A stretch of DNA of 64,000 nt. Source: Coffea arabica (Eukaryota > Streptophyta > Magnoliopsida > Gentianales > Rubiaceae). The stretch spans positions 16,555,557-16,619,556 of the forward strand of contig NC_092320.1 of NCBI RefSeq assembly GCF_036785885.1, in the 5' to 3' direction. The stretch's first letter is position 1, and each line of letters opens with the position of its first letter. Position numbers and translations under genes: made by a program. A model generated the notes under the pieces. The model was given only the letters and a program-made list of their open reading frames with translations. It had not been told where the DNA came from and ran no database searches. Below, piece after piece: positions 1 through 8,722 of this stretch.

Positions 1-406
1 GCCCTGAGATAAAGTAGCAAGAAGGGTGAATCTTCTAGTGTAAAAAAAAAAAAAATTATATACTGACAATGCATTGCATCAAAAAACTTACTTTGTAACT
101 AATATGTAACTTGAGTTTTTTCCCTACCTTAAAAAAATTAGCAAGAAGGGTGAATCTTCTAGTGTAAAAAGAAAAAAAAATTGTTCACTGATAGTGTATA
201 AAAAACTTACTCTTTAACTAATATTTTCTTGAATTTTTCCTTGCCTTTGAAAAAATTAGCAAGAAGGATGAGGTTTAAGATTCAATGTATAAAAACTTAC
301 TCTTTAACTAATATGTTTTTGAATTTTTCCCCTACCTTAAGAAAAAAAATTAGCAAGAAGGGTAAACCTATTAATGTAAAAAAAAATAAAAAATACACAC
401 TGATAG
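1..406 (+). repeat. ~100-bp tandem repeat, interrupted by element A
   Basis: Diverged copies share TTAGCAAGAAGGGTGAAT, an A-run, ACTGATAG and ACTTACTCTTTAACTAATAT. A final fragment lies beyond element A (2225 to about 2255). The repeat begins before the window. Confidence 0.85.
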
Positions 407-2224
407 CAATGTTTTAAAACCCGGACCGTCAATTGAACCGGCGAAGTGAAAGGGTCGAGGTTCAACCGGTCGGACCGGTTCAACCTCGGTTCAATGAATT
501 TTTTTAAAAATAATTTATATAAATATATATATGCACAAAATAAGACATGCAATAGACTAATTTAAAACTTTATATGATGAAAAGTTTACTATTTTTGAAT
601 AACTTGGATTTTCAAAAATAAATTTTTTAAATTATAAGTTAAAACAAATAAATTTCATTTCAATTTCAATTATATCTACCAAAATAATCTTAAATCTATC
701 CAAAAAATATCACAATATTTTGAAATTATACAAAATTCACGTCTATGAGGATTTGACATTGTAAACTTAAATTTTAAATTTATGCCTCTGGGATTTAGAG
801 ATTGCAATTTAAAAAAGAAAGTTTGGAGTTCGAAGGAAGTCAAGAGAATCGAAAATAGAAATGCAAACTTGATAAGAAACAAAAAATGAGATAAAAGTGA
901 GTGGTTGTAGCATTAAATAATTTGGGTTAAAAAAATAATTCTTTTTTAACTTTTTTCAAATTTGTGTTTTCAATTCGGCCATTTGACTTTCTCACTCAGT
1001 CCATATTCATTGGAAAGAAAAAAAATTCTCCATATTCACATTTTTTGTCCACTAGAAAATTGTTATTAGCGCCCAATTATTTATCAATGTTCCCTTATTT
1101 AATATTTATTTACCAGTCAGTTAGGTAACAATATCCTTATTCAATGTTACTACCTACGATATTGTTTTGAGATTGTAATTGAAATTAAAATTTTTAAGTA
1201 TTTTGTTTATTCACACAAATTAAAAAAAAAAATCAAGGAGTCATGATGTAAAGTACGAATGTGTACAATGTAATTATAAATATTTTTTAAAATAATAATT
1301 ACTTATCAATTTTTTTCCTAAATACTTGTCTACAATGTCAATTGAGCAAGAATATCCCTACTCAATCTTTCTATCTATTATTGCATTTCAACCATTATTT
1401 TATTGTGAGATTGTAACTGAAATTAAAAGTCTAAGTATTTTTATTTATTTTCACAAATTAAAAAATCAAGGGGATTACATTAATAATCAAGGGGAGTACA
1501 TTAACAAACATAGATATACCAACAATATATTTGTGATGTAAAGCACAAGTGTTTTTGATGTAATTAAAATTTTTGAAAACAATAACTTATCTAAACAATT
1601 CAATTTAGTTACCAAATTAGATTGTCATTTTTTTTAATTTTTTATTTTTTCACAAATTTATTTCTTGATTATTTTTATTCTACACATATTAAATCGTTGT
1701 CGTACATTTTCTACAAAAATTTAAAAAATAATTTGAAAAAGCTATTTTATTAAAGGATTTTTTTAACGGTTGTCCTAACACATTTAATACACCTAATTTA
1801 TTATATATATACATATACTAACAATTATTACTATCTTTGCATTTATATATGTTTTATATACAAAGAAATAAGTTTGATGTATCTTAGGTTTAGGGTGTTT
1901 TTAGTTTTTCATTTAATAAGTTAAGTAGATATTTGCACAAAATAATCATGTCCGCTGCCTATGGCTCAGTGGTAAGGGCTTCTTATAACAAACACAAGGT
2001 TTGGTGTTTGACTCTTGGCAGCTACAATTTGGAATTTCATTTTGAAAAGTTTTAAAAACCGCCGGTTCACGGTCTAAGCGGGTTTTTCCGGTTCGTCCGA
2101 GTCATCCGGTTTCCAGCGGTTCTTGACTACTCTCCGGGTTTAGCTCTAGACCGGACCGTTGGCCTGTCCGGTTCGCGGTCCAACCGGTTGAACCGGCCGG
2201 TCCGGTCCGGTTCTGAAAACACTG
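407..2224 (-). mobile_element. Non-autonomous hAT-like element A with a tRNA-like module
   Basis: 1,818 bp. The ends are imperfect inverted repeats: CAATGTTTTAAAACCCGGAC on the left and, inverted, CAGTGTTTTCAGAACCGGAC on the right (16 of 20 match). Both begin CARTG, which fits the YARNG start of hAT ends. The 8-bp duplication ACTGATAG flanks it exactly (399-406 and 2225-2232). Sister units of the interrupted ~100-bp tandem repeat carry ACTGATAG once, followed by sequence like that after 2232, which gives an empty site. The right ~310 bp (GGTCC/GGACCGG-rich end, tRNA-like module at 1954-2022, then a TACTTAACTTATT box) match element B in inverse orientation. The interior is AT-rich with an internal direct duplication (about 1130-1307 and 1350-1591). 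No transposase is encoded. The strand given follows the orientation of element B. Confidence 0.82.
1954..2022 (+). other. tRNA-like module of element A
   Basis: A 69-nt segment starts GCTGCC and ends GGCAGC, so its ends pair like an acceptor stem. TGGCTCAGTGGT (1962-1973) fits the Pol III A box, and GTTTGACTC (2006-2014) fits the B box with one T for C. D-arm pairing GCTC/GGGC is possible, but the anticodon arm does not pair clearly, so it is a tRNA relic and not a working tRNA. Other copies: 10864-10932, 23102-23170, 32027-32095 (+), and 38543-38611, 47468-47536, 56433-56501 (-). Confidence 0.6.
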
Positions 2225-2232
2225 ACTGATAG

Positions 2233-2598
2233 TACATAAAAAAAACTTAGGCCTTTTTTGAAAACCCCAATTTAGCATTTAAAGTTAATGAATTTAGATA
2301 TTAACATATTCAAATGTATTTGATAACAAGAAAAAAAATTATAGTTTTTAAGCATTTTTAGCAAACTCTCGATTACATCTAGTTGTCTGGGCTTGGAGAG
2401 TATGCCCGACAGTCTTGATTTAGTTAGCCAAGTAGTTACAGTTACAATATGTTATGGATCTGCCAACGTAATAATGGAGACTAGTTAAGGGGTTAAGATT
2501 TTGAGTCTTTGATTTTCTTCCGTTACCTTACAATTCATTGTGTAAAATTATCTCCATAAGTGTTCCTCAAATCGGTTGTTTTCAGCTAATTGGTACCA
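2233..2598. other. Unassigned DNA between elements A and B
   Basis: After a short end of the ~100-bp repeat comes low-copy-looking sequence with no long frame and no recognised motif. Part of it (from u2354) was joined to the broken protease gene in block 3. Equivalent stretches occur in blocks 2, 4, 5, 6, 7 and 8. Confidence 0.6.
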
Positions 2599-2879
2599 CA
2601 ATCATGCAATGTTTTCAGAATTGGACTGCACTGCAAACCGGACATTTCAACGGTCCGGTCTAATGCTAAAACCGGAGATTAATGAAAAATCGTTAGAAAC
2701 CAAGTGAACTGGACAAACTGTGAAAAATCGTTTAGACAATGAACCGGCGGTTTTGAAAATTTTCAAATGAAAACAATTTCAAGAATGCAACCACTAAGAT
2801 TTGAACCCTAATCCTCGTTTAGACAGTGAACCGGCAGTTTTAAAAATTTTCAAATGAAAACAATTTCAAGAATGCAACC

Positions 2880-2948
2880 ACTAAGATTTGAACCGTAATC
2901 CTTAAGGCAACAAGAAGGATTTCTTACCGTTAGACTACAACCACAGGA
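2880..2948 (-). other. tRNA-like module of element B
   Basis: On the - strand, TAGTCTAACGGT (2926-2937) fits the A box and GGTTCAAATCT (2884-2894) the B box, about 32 bp apart. It sits at the same place relative to the element end as the module in A. Acceptor pairing is poor. A second B-box-like copy lies in the duplicated 88-bp stretch near 2798-2808. Other copies: 11790-11858, 24028-24096 (-), and 37617-37685, 46542-46610, 55507-55575 (+). It is missing in blocks 3 and 5. Confidence 0.55.
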
Positions 2949-3019
2949 CAAACGTATTTTGTGTATAAATCTACTTAACTTATTTAGTGAAAAACTAAAA
3001 ATTAAATTAAAAAAGAGAA

Positions 3020-3420
3020 ACCCCAGCACTAGCGACTAAGACACGTCGGCTCTTATTTCTTTGTTTTGCTTTACTTCCTCATCGGCTCATCCTCCTCTAT
3101 CTTCTTTTCCCTCTTCTCCTTTTAGCCTTTCGGCCATGAATTGAACTATTTTTGTATGATTTCTTTGGCTCAGTTGCAGAGTTGCAGTTCGTGTAATGCA
3201 CAGGTAAATTTTGAAGGAAATCTAAAGAAGCACTAATCTAGTAATCTAGTTTCTTTTTTATTTTATTTTATTTTTTTACATGAATTCGTCCTTTTTTGTC
3301 TATTTTTGTTTATAGATAAAGATAACTCGAAGCCAGGCAATCATCATTGACTGGGGTTTGTTTTGTTGGCAGTGCCATTGACCAATCCAGTGAAGGTCTT
3401 CAAGGTATGAATTTATTCCA
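3020..3420 (+). other. Exon-like stretch inside element B, possible captured gene fragment
   Basis: GC-richer than its surroundings, with a pyrimidine-rich leader-like region (about 3050-3125), an ATG at 3158 in a frame open to a donor-like CAGGTAAAT near 3202, a TTTATAG acceptor near 3315, TTGGCAG near 3371, and AAGGTATGA near 3406. The piece between the last two reads VPLTNPVKVFK. The layout resembles short exons with splice sites, as in gene fragments picked up by DNA transposons. I do not recognise a source gene, and chance is a real alternative. It recurs in blocks 2, 4, 5, 6, 7 and 8, and in part in block 9. Confidence 0.3.
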
Positions 3421-3797
3421 TTAGTTTTTTTTTTTAATTTTAGTTTCATTTTATAACTATTATTTCTTTCTTCGATTTTTTTTTTTTAAAAATCTCTGGT
3501 TTGTACCCTTTTTGCTTTGTTGGGGGAGTACAAGTACAAAATAGGTGGTTTTTTTTTTTAATTGATGCAGACAGTCCAACTTGGTTTAGAAATTTTGGTT
3601 ATGTTTATCATTCCATTTCATGTATATATTTTAGAAATTTTATTATTATCTCAACTTAAATTTAGTTTTAAATTGTGTTGATGAATGCATTTTAAGGACT
3701 TAAGTTATCAATAACTATGTTGGATTGTGCATGAGTCGTCAAGTTCAAGTGTAGAGTGACGACCTGTGACTGTGAGTGCTTAGTACTGAAGTTGCAA

Positions 3798-3799
<2 letters not shown>

Positions 3800-3829
<30 letters not shown>
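3800..3829. repeat. (AT)n microsatellite, 30 nt, block 1
   Basis: Perfect AT tract inside element B between GCAAGC and CAATGAACC. It is the fastest-changing marker in the array. Confidence 0.95.
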
Positions 3830-3831
<2 letters not shown>

Positions 3832-3919
3832 ATGAACCGATAAATCGGTCGGTCGGACCGTGAACTGCTCCCTTCTCCGATTCACTGGCCAGTCCGAGTT
3901 TAGAAACATTGCAATTATG

Positions 3920-4964
3920 CAAGAGAGTATGAATTAAAATAAAATTTTCGGCTGTGACTTCCACAGTTAGACTAACCTAGTCTACACAATACACAAAGGA
4001 GGAGTCCACTATGTGGTGCCAGTACATATTTGCCATTTTTTAAACTTCTTGTAATATCTTCACTAGTAAGAGTATTTACCTTTTCTACACATACAGAAAT
4101 AATAATTTCAAGGGTAATTTAGTGAATTGATTGCTTCCCCAGCCTCCTATTTTTAAGAGCTTAATGTAGAGATTTTAATTACGTTAGCAACTACCAAATA
4201 AATAAGTGAACACAATACAAGAAACCCTCACCATAAATATTTTCCAAGTGAAAAACATTTTTTGTGACAAATATTTACAAGTGATCATAATTTTAATCAC
4301 CGGCACGCATATATTATGTACCTTAAACACTAATTAATTTAAATAAAACCATAAGAGGCAGCAAAAATGTTTGCCTACTTTCTAAATTGACATCAAGTCA
4401 AACCCAAGGAAGGCAATTAAAATGGAAAAAAAAACTTGAATTTGGCTTGAAAATTGAAAAGATTAGAGCCAGGATGACACATTCAAAAGTTGAGGATTTA
4501 ACTAAGAGCACGAGGAACTTAATTTCAAGGATTACTAATGGCATCATTTATACAAGTGTAAATGAGTCTACTCAACCCAAACACTTCAGTGTTTAATTTT
4601 GTTTATTTATTTTAATGTGTTCAGCAATACGTTCAAATTTGGCATATTTGCTTATCAAAAAATTGAACTAAAATAACCTTTAATCAAGTCAAGCTTGAAT
4701 CAATTTATAGTAACTTGAGTTTTTTTACACATAAATTTCAAGTTTTATGCTGATTGAATCAAGTTCAAGTTAAATTTAAAATTTTACTGAGCACAAAATA
4801 CTATTTATAATTAACTTGATTAGTTAGCAAACCAAACTCTTTTCTCATGGAGATGATTTTGAGAATCAAGTAATTTCATTTCTCTTTCAACCCTAGGAAT
4901 TTACTCAAATAGACTAAAACTAAAATAAAGTTCGGTACTTAATTCACTCTCTGCGTGACATTTT
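3920..4964. other. AT-rich intergenic stretch
   Basis: No gene is recognised. A 69-codon frame starting with TTG at 4387 is broken by the eight-A variant in blocks 3, 4 and 9, so it is not conserved as coding. Between 4620 and 4840, several diverged TCAAGTTCAAG-like motifs suggest an old decayed repeat. Confidence 0.6.
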
Positions 4965-6050
4965 GCTGCTCTAGTCCTTGCAAGTCGGCCTTAGTAACCG
5001 CGGTCGCACTTGCATGTTTCAGCGGTGGAGCCACATATAGTTGAGGGAGAACAATTGCACCCCCTCAATTTTGAGAAAATTATGTTTTAAGCTTAGAAAG
5101 TTCAGAAATTTCTAATATCGTTACTTATTTGCCCTTCTAAAATTTTAAAAAATCCCTTTCCTATCATACATAGCTCCCAAAAATAATTAAAAAATTATAA
5201 TCATCACCCTTCACAAGAGTGTTAGACTTACCAAAAATGTTAATTCAAAGGTAATTTTCACTATAAATTTTAAGCGCAATTTAAATTAAAAAAAAGTATA
5301 TTTACCATAGGAGAGTATGAATTTTTAAGATGGACATATTTATTGGTTTTAAACTCTACTATTATCGTGCTATCGTAAATTGACGCCCTAACTCTAGGGT
5401 CCTGACTCCGCCATTGGCATGTTCCGAACGGAACTCTAATGGAGACTTTATCAATTCCACAGAAATTGCTGCATGGGACATGAATTTCGAGGTCTTCGCC
5501 GTTACACTGCAGTAAATTACTTGAGGTCCCGGTCTTTACATTTCTTTAACAGCCATCAACTTCTGCTGTCCTAATCCTTACACAAATTGCGGCGGCACTT
5601 GAATGTTCCGCGGGGCAGATTGAACTCCGATCGAAACTTCATCAACTTCTTCTGCAAGACTTGCCGCATAGACTTCATTAGCGAATCAGCTTCTTGGTTT
5701 ACAAATTACTGAGGTCTTGCTCATTACAGGTCTTGAACAGCCATCAATTTTTGTCCTTACCCTTACCAATCGCGGAGCACAAGAGTGTTCGACGGGGAAG
5801 AATGAACTCCGGCAGTTTATCAACTTCTCCGACTGGACTTGCTGCATAGACTTCGATGGCATCTTCTTGTTCAACTAAAGTGATTCTGGGATGTGCTGAT
5901 GCACCACTAGCTATACTGGGATGTAATCTGGATAGATACTTTGTGTTTATTGAATCATGTCCCCGTGAAGTATCCTTTGCTTTTGATGAGGACAATAGAC
6001 GGGTTTGCCATCCCCATCTGTTGTACTTTTCTTTATTATTTACCTAAAAA
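4965..6050 (-). pseudogene. Degenerate ~188-bp tandem modules with coding-like - strand frames
   Basis: Three diverged modules can be aligned: about 4958-5550 (split by MITE C), 5551-5738 and 5739-5870, followed by unique sequence to 6050. The repeated landmark AGCCATCAA at 5551 and 5739 gives the period. On the - strand each module encodes a related stretch: EVYAASPVGEVDKL in the third, EVYAASLAEEVDEV in the second, and a diverged, frame-altered version in the first. An 83-codon frame (5744-5995) covers the third module. A 63-codon + strand frame overlaps it, so coding strand is not certain. The base composition is richer than the flanks. I do not recognise the source; a decayed gene with duplicated exons is the best guess. 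Confidence 0.5.
5020..5416 (+). mobile_element. hAT-like MITE C
   Basis: 397 bp. Ends are CAGCGGTGGAGCCA and, inverted, CAATGGCGGAGTCA (10 of 14 match), similar to the CAG-GGCGGAG ends of Tip100-type hAT elements. Flanks GCATGTTT (5012-5019) and GCATGTTC (5417-5424) differ at one base. The neighbouring module near 5595 reads GCACTTGAATGTTCCG without an insertion, so the empty site supports GCATGTTC as the original target. It is AT-rich inside with no coding capacity. Confidence 0.8.
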
Positions 6051-6591
6051 AATCAAGTTGAATTATACCCTTAACTCGTGTTTATTTTGAACGTTGCATT
6101 CAAAACTCCAATTTTTGGATACATTGCATCACCTGATTTGATATTAGTGTAGTCATATATAGATGTTTCCAAATGTGAAAGATGCAAACATTTTTTATTT
6201 TAAGACACCTCACCGCTTTTCAATATATTATATTATTTTTTAGTTTCATATTTCTTCAATTACTTAAATATAAGATAAACTGCAAGAGCATAAGGTACAA
6301 ATGTCTAAGTAAGAAATAGTGCATAATTTCAGGATAGGTTTCATTAGAAGAAAAGGGGAATAAAGTTGTTTCTAAATAGACCATTCACTAAAGAGTATCA
6401 CATATAACTAATTCTTAATAGTTTGATAAAGAGTATCACAAATACTTCCTACGTCTGCCCCAAAACCAACGCTCACGCATGCCAACCGAGCTTCTGATTG
6501 CCCATCAATCTAGGGCATAATTTTGCCAGAGTTTCTAGGACCAAAACGATGGAAATTTGGTCATAATTAACTCAGCTTTCCGAACTGAAAT
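6051..6591. other. Upstream region of the protease gene
   Basis: AT-rich down to about 6440, then more balanced sequence with CACGCATGCC near 6474 and a conserved stretch leading to the TATA box. I see nothing coding. All eight gene starts keep this region, so any proximal control elements are shared. Confidence 0.55.
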
Positions 6592-6600
6592 CTATAAATA
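6592..6600 (+). promoter_or_regulatory. TATA box of protease copy 1
   Basis: CTATAAATA lies 124 bp before the start codon, with an AT-rich leader behind it. A transcription start near 6625-6635 is inferred from spacing. Confidence 0.8.
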
Positions 6601-6723
6601 GCTAGCTGGTATTCTGAATGGAAGCAGTGTGGCTTCCCATTCAAATCTTTTGCACCATAATTTATTGGCTTTATACTCTCAGATTCTTCCATTCACTTGT
6701 TTCTTTGAGCTCTTAATCAAACA

Positions 6724-7844
6724 ATGGCTTGGACATTCAATTCTATGCTGGTTACTGCCGCATTCTTACTGCTGGCGATGTTGGCTTCTCAAGCTACGGC
6801 CCGCAGCTTGGATGAAGCCTCATTGACTGAAAAGCACGAGCAGTGGATGGTTGAACACGGACGGGTTTACAAGGATGAGGCAGAGAAGGCAAAGCGATTC
6901 AAGATTTTCAAGGAAACTGTGGAGTACATTGAGGCCTTCAACAAGGCTGGGAACAAGTCTTACGTGTTGGGCATTAACCGATTTGCTGACCTGACAAACG
7001 AAGAGTTCCTATCAGCCAGCACTGGGTACAACTACAAACCAAGGAAAGACGTATCTCAAGGAACTTCATTCAGGTATGCAGATGTCAGTGACGCTCCGCC
7101 TTCCACGGACTGGAGACAGAAAGGTGCTGTCACTGGAGTCAAGGACCAGGCAGCTTGTGGTAAGTCCAATATTTGACCACCATTAGTATATGCTTTCCAT
7201 GCCAAAATGTCTATATGAAGTTGGGCTAATTAGGATGAAAAACCCCTTTGGATAATGAAAATGCAGGATGTTGTTGGGCATTTTCAGCTGTTGCAGCCGT
7301 AGAAGGAATTCATAAACTCAAAGCCGGTCAGCTAACCTCGCTGTCTGAGCAACAGCTTGTTGACTGTGATACCAGTAGTAATCATGGCTGCAGTGGAGGT
7401 CGCATGGATGAAGCATTTAATTTCATTGCTAGCAATGGCCTCGCCACTGAATCCGAGTACCCATATCAAGGAGCTGATGGCACTTGCAATAACGACCAAG
7501 GAGCTGTCCGGATCACAAGTTATGAAGATGTCCCTCAGAATAACGAGGATGCTCTTCTGCAGGCCGTGTCTAAACAACCCGTATCAGTTGGCATTGAAGG
7601 CAGCGGCATGGACTTCAAAAACTATCAAAGCGGCGTTTTCTCCGGCGATTGTGGGAATAACTTGGACCATGCCGTGACACTAGTTGGATACGGTACAAGT
7701 GAGGATGGAACCAAGTATTGGTTGGTTAAGAATTCCTGGGGAACTAGCTGGGGTGAGGATGGGTACATGCGCCTTCAGAGAGACACTGGTGCTCCAGAAG
7801 GCCTTTGTGGCATCGCCAGCCAGGCTTCTTATCCCACTGCTTAG
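6724..7844 (+). CDS. Papain-like cysteine protease, SAG12/SAG39 type (copy 1)
   Basis: Two exons, 6724-7159 and 7267-7844, flank a 107-bp phase-1 GT-AG intron that splits the Gly codon just before the active site; the product is 337 aa. Seen: a hydrophobic signal peptide (about 1-26), an I29 propeptide with an ERFNIN-type motif (E54, R58, F62, T65 in place of Asn, I69, N73), a GxNxFxD motif (G83, N85, F87, D89), and a mature enzyme from about residue 124. Catalytic residues are Cys148, His280 and Asn301, with Gln142 for the oxyanion hole. Cys145/187, 179/219 and 274/326 fit the three papain disulfides. The active-site stretch DQAACGCCWAFS has the double Cys of SAG12-type enzymes and Ala143 where Gly is usual. 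There is no granulin domain or KDEL tail, and the length is typical. The start codon lies in an AACAATGGC context. Known of the family: vacuolar or secreted proteases of senescence and defence. Biological role here is inferred. Confidence 0.95.
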
Positions 7845-8031
7845 AATAGTTTAAATGTTGAAATAATTGCTGGTGCTTCATTAATTAGAAAGCAATTCTG
7901 CTTTTTCTATATATCACGGTCTGATGTTATAAGCATGAAACTAGCATCTTGTCTTGTGATGCAGTGCCTTTTATTACGTATCTCATATAGCCTTTATCAG
8001 CTTAACATGTATTGTTTCTTGTTTTTGCCTG

Positions 8032-8037
8032 AATAAA
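8032..8037 (+). terminator. Candidate polyadenylation signal of copy 1
   Basis: AATAAA lies 188 bp after the stop codon, behind a T-rich stretch, a usual plant spacing. Confidence 0.65.
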
Positions 8038-8343
8038 TGGTGTTTGGTCTCTTTAGTGAAGTATGATCTTCTTCTTTATTTATTATTTTTTTTTTGGAGG
8101 AATAGTCTTTTTTTTTTTTTTTGGTGCTGCCCATATATGCTGAGAAAAGAAATATTACCAGTCTAACTGGAAAGGAAGAATTCATAATAACGGGAAAGAA
8201 TTCTTGAGTAACCAATAATCGCGCAAGTCAGAAGAGTTGGTGCATAAGAACTCGCTAGACTATCCTAACAAAATACCTTGATAAATATCGTGTTGCTCGC
8301 GTATATATAAATTTGGACAAGGACTCAATACAATTGTGTTTTT
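8038..8343. other. 3' flank of the protease gene
   Basis: T-runs at about 8087-8122, then unassigned sequence that holds the G/T marker at 8321. No gene is seen. A 72-codon - strand frame over the 3' flank is explained by the A/T runs. Confidence 0.6.
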
Positions 8344-8518
8344 GTACGGTTTGGTCCGTTCAGTGTACATGTTTAAATTTGTAGTGTACACATACATCAT
8401 AATATTGTACTATGTTGAATATTTTATTCATATATATTAATTTTATCTTGAATACAATAATGTAATGTAATTACGCATCAAATAATATAATAAATACAAT
8501 AACCGGACTGAACTGTAC
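8344..8518. repeat. Short inverted repeat, possible MITE remnant
   Basis: GTACGGTTTGGTCCG at 8344 faces CGGACTGAACTGTAC at 8504-8518 across an AT-rich 145-bp centre. I see no clear target duplication. Other copies: 20582-20756, 29507-29681, 40957-41131, 49882-50056, 58847-59021. Confidence 0.45.
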
Positions 8519-8722
8519 CTGACTGCACTAGCCCTCTCCATATAATTCACTAGAGTCGGTGCTTAAGAAAACAACCACACAGATAAATTCCTCATAAACT
8601 TCTTAAGTGCATCACATGTGTGTAGTGATTTTTTAAACACTAGTAGTTATAAATGCATCACATATGTGAATGATTTGAATCCCAAATTTGAATTTATATT
8701 ATATGGCATGATCTAAATATGC
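8519..8722. other. Short unassigned spacer before the ~100-bp tandem repeat
   Basis: Contains two related motifs, TGCATCACATGTGTG near 8608 and TGCATCACATATGTG near 8653, which suggests a small local duplication. Nothing coding is seen. Confidence 0.5.

Larger units (their letters stand above)
2607..3911 (+). mobile_element. Non-autonomous hAT-like element B, same family as A
   Basis: 1,305 bp. Ends are CAATGTTTTCAGAATTGGAC and, inverted, CAATGTTTCTAAACTCGGAC (15 of 20 match). Flanking 8-mers CAATCATG (2599-2606) and CAATTATG (3912-3919) differ at one base and fit an aged target duplication. The left ~390 bp match the right end of element A inverted: GGACCGG-type end, CCGGTTCA motif, tRNA-like module (- strand, about 2880-2948) and the TACTTAACTTATT box. 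An ~88-bp stretch is directly duplicated (about 2743-2830 and from 2831). The rest differs from A: a stretch with exon-like pieces (about 3020-3420) and an (AT)n tract. No transposase is encoded. Confidence 0.78.

Noticed and set aside
1-406. CRISPR array or satellite centromere repeat
   Set aside because: Copies of the ~100-bp repeat are diverged and only about six long, with no unique spacers; it is an ordinary local tandem repeat in plant DNA.
676-882. Short frames within element A (68-71 codons)
   Set aside because: AT-rich frames with Phe/Leu/Lys-biased products inside a non-autonomous element; none resembles a transposase.
1954-2022. Genuine tRNA gene
   Set aside because: The A and B boxes and acceptor pairing are visible, but the anticodon arm does not fold and no terminator T-run follows directly; it is better seen as a tRNA-like relic within a transposon.
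407-3911. One single 3.5-kb transposon from u407 to u3911
   Set aside because: The outer ends also resemble each other, but the 8-bp duplications pair u407 with u2224 and u2607 with u3911, which supports two elements.
3692-3964. Frames with long Ile-Tyr runs over the AT microsatellite
   Set aside because: The Ile-Tyr run is the AT repeat itself, and length and frame change from block to block.
4387-4596. 69-codon frame in the AT-rich stretch
   Set aside because: It starts with TTG and is frameshifted by the eight-A allele in three blocks; no homology is recognised.
6629-6826. 65-codon frame upstream of and overlapping the protease start
   Set aside because: It begins with GTG, not ATG, lies in the leader and overlaps exon 1 in another frame; it is a shadow of the real gene.
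7160-7266. Frameshifted protease split into two frames
   Set aside because: GTAAGT and GCAG borders give a 107-bp intron at a phase-1 site, and joining the exons restores the papain active site; the gene is intact.
7332-7677. 81- and 106-codon frames inside exon 2
   Set aside because: They are alternative-frame shadows of the protease exon, with no features of their own.
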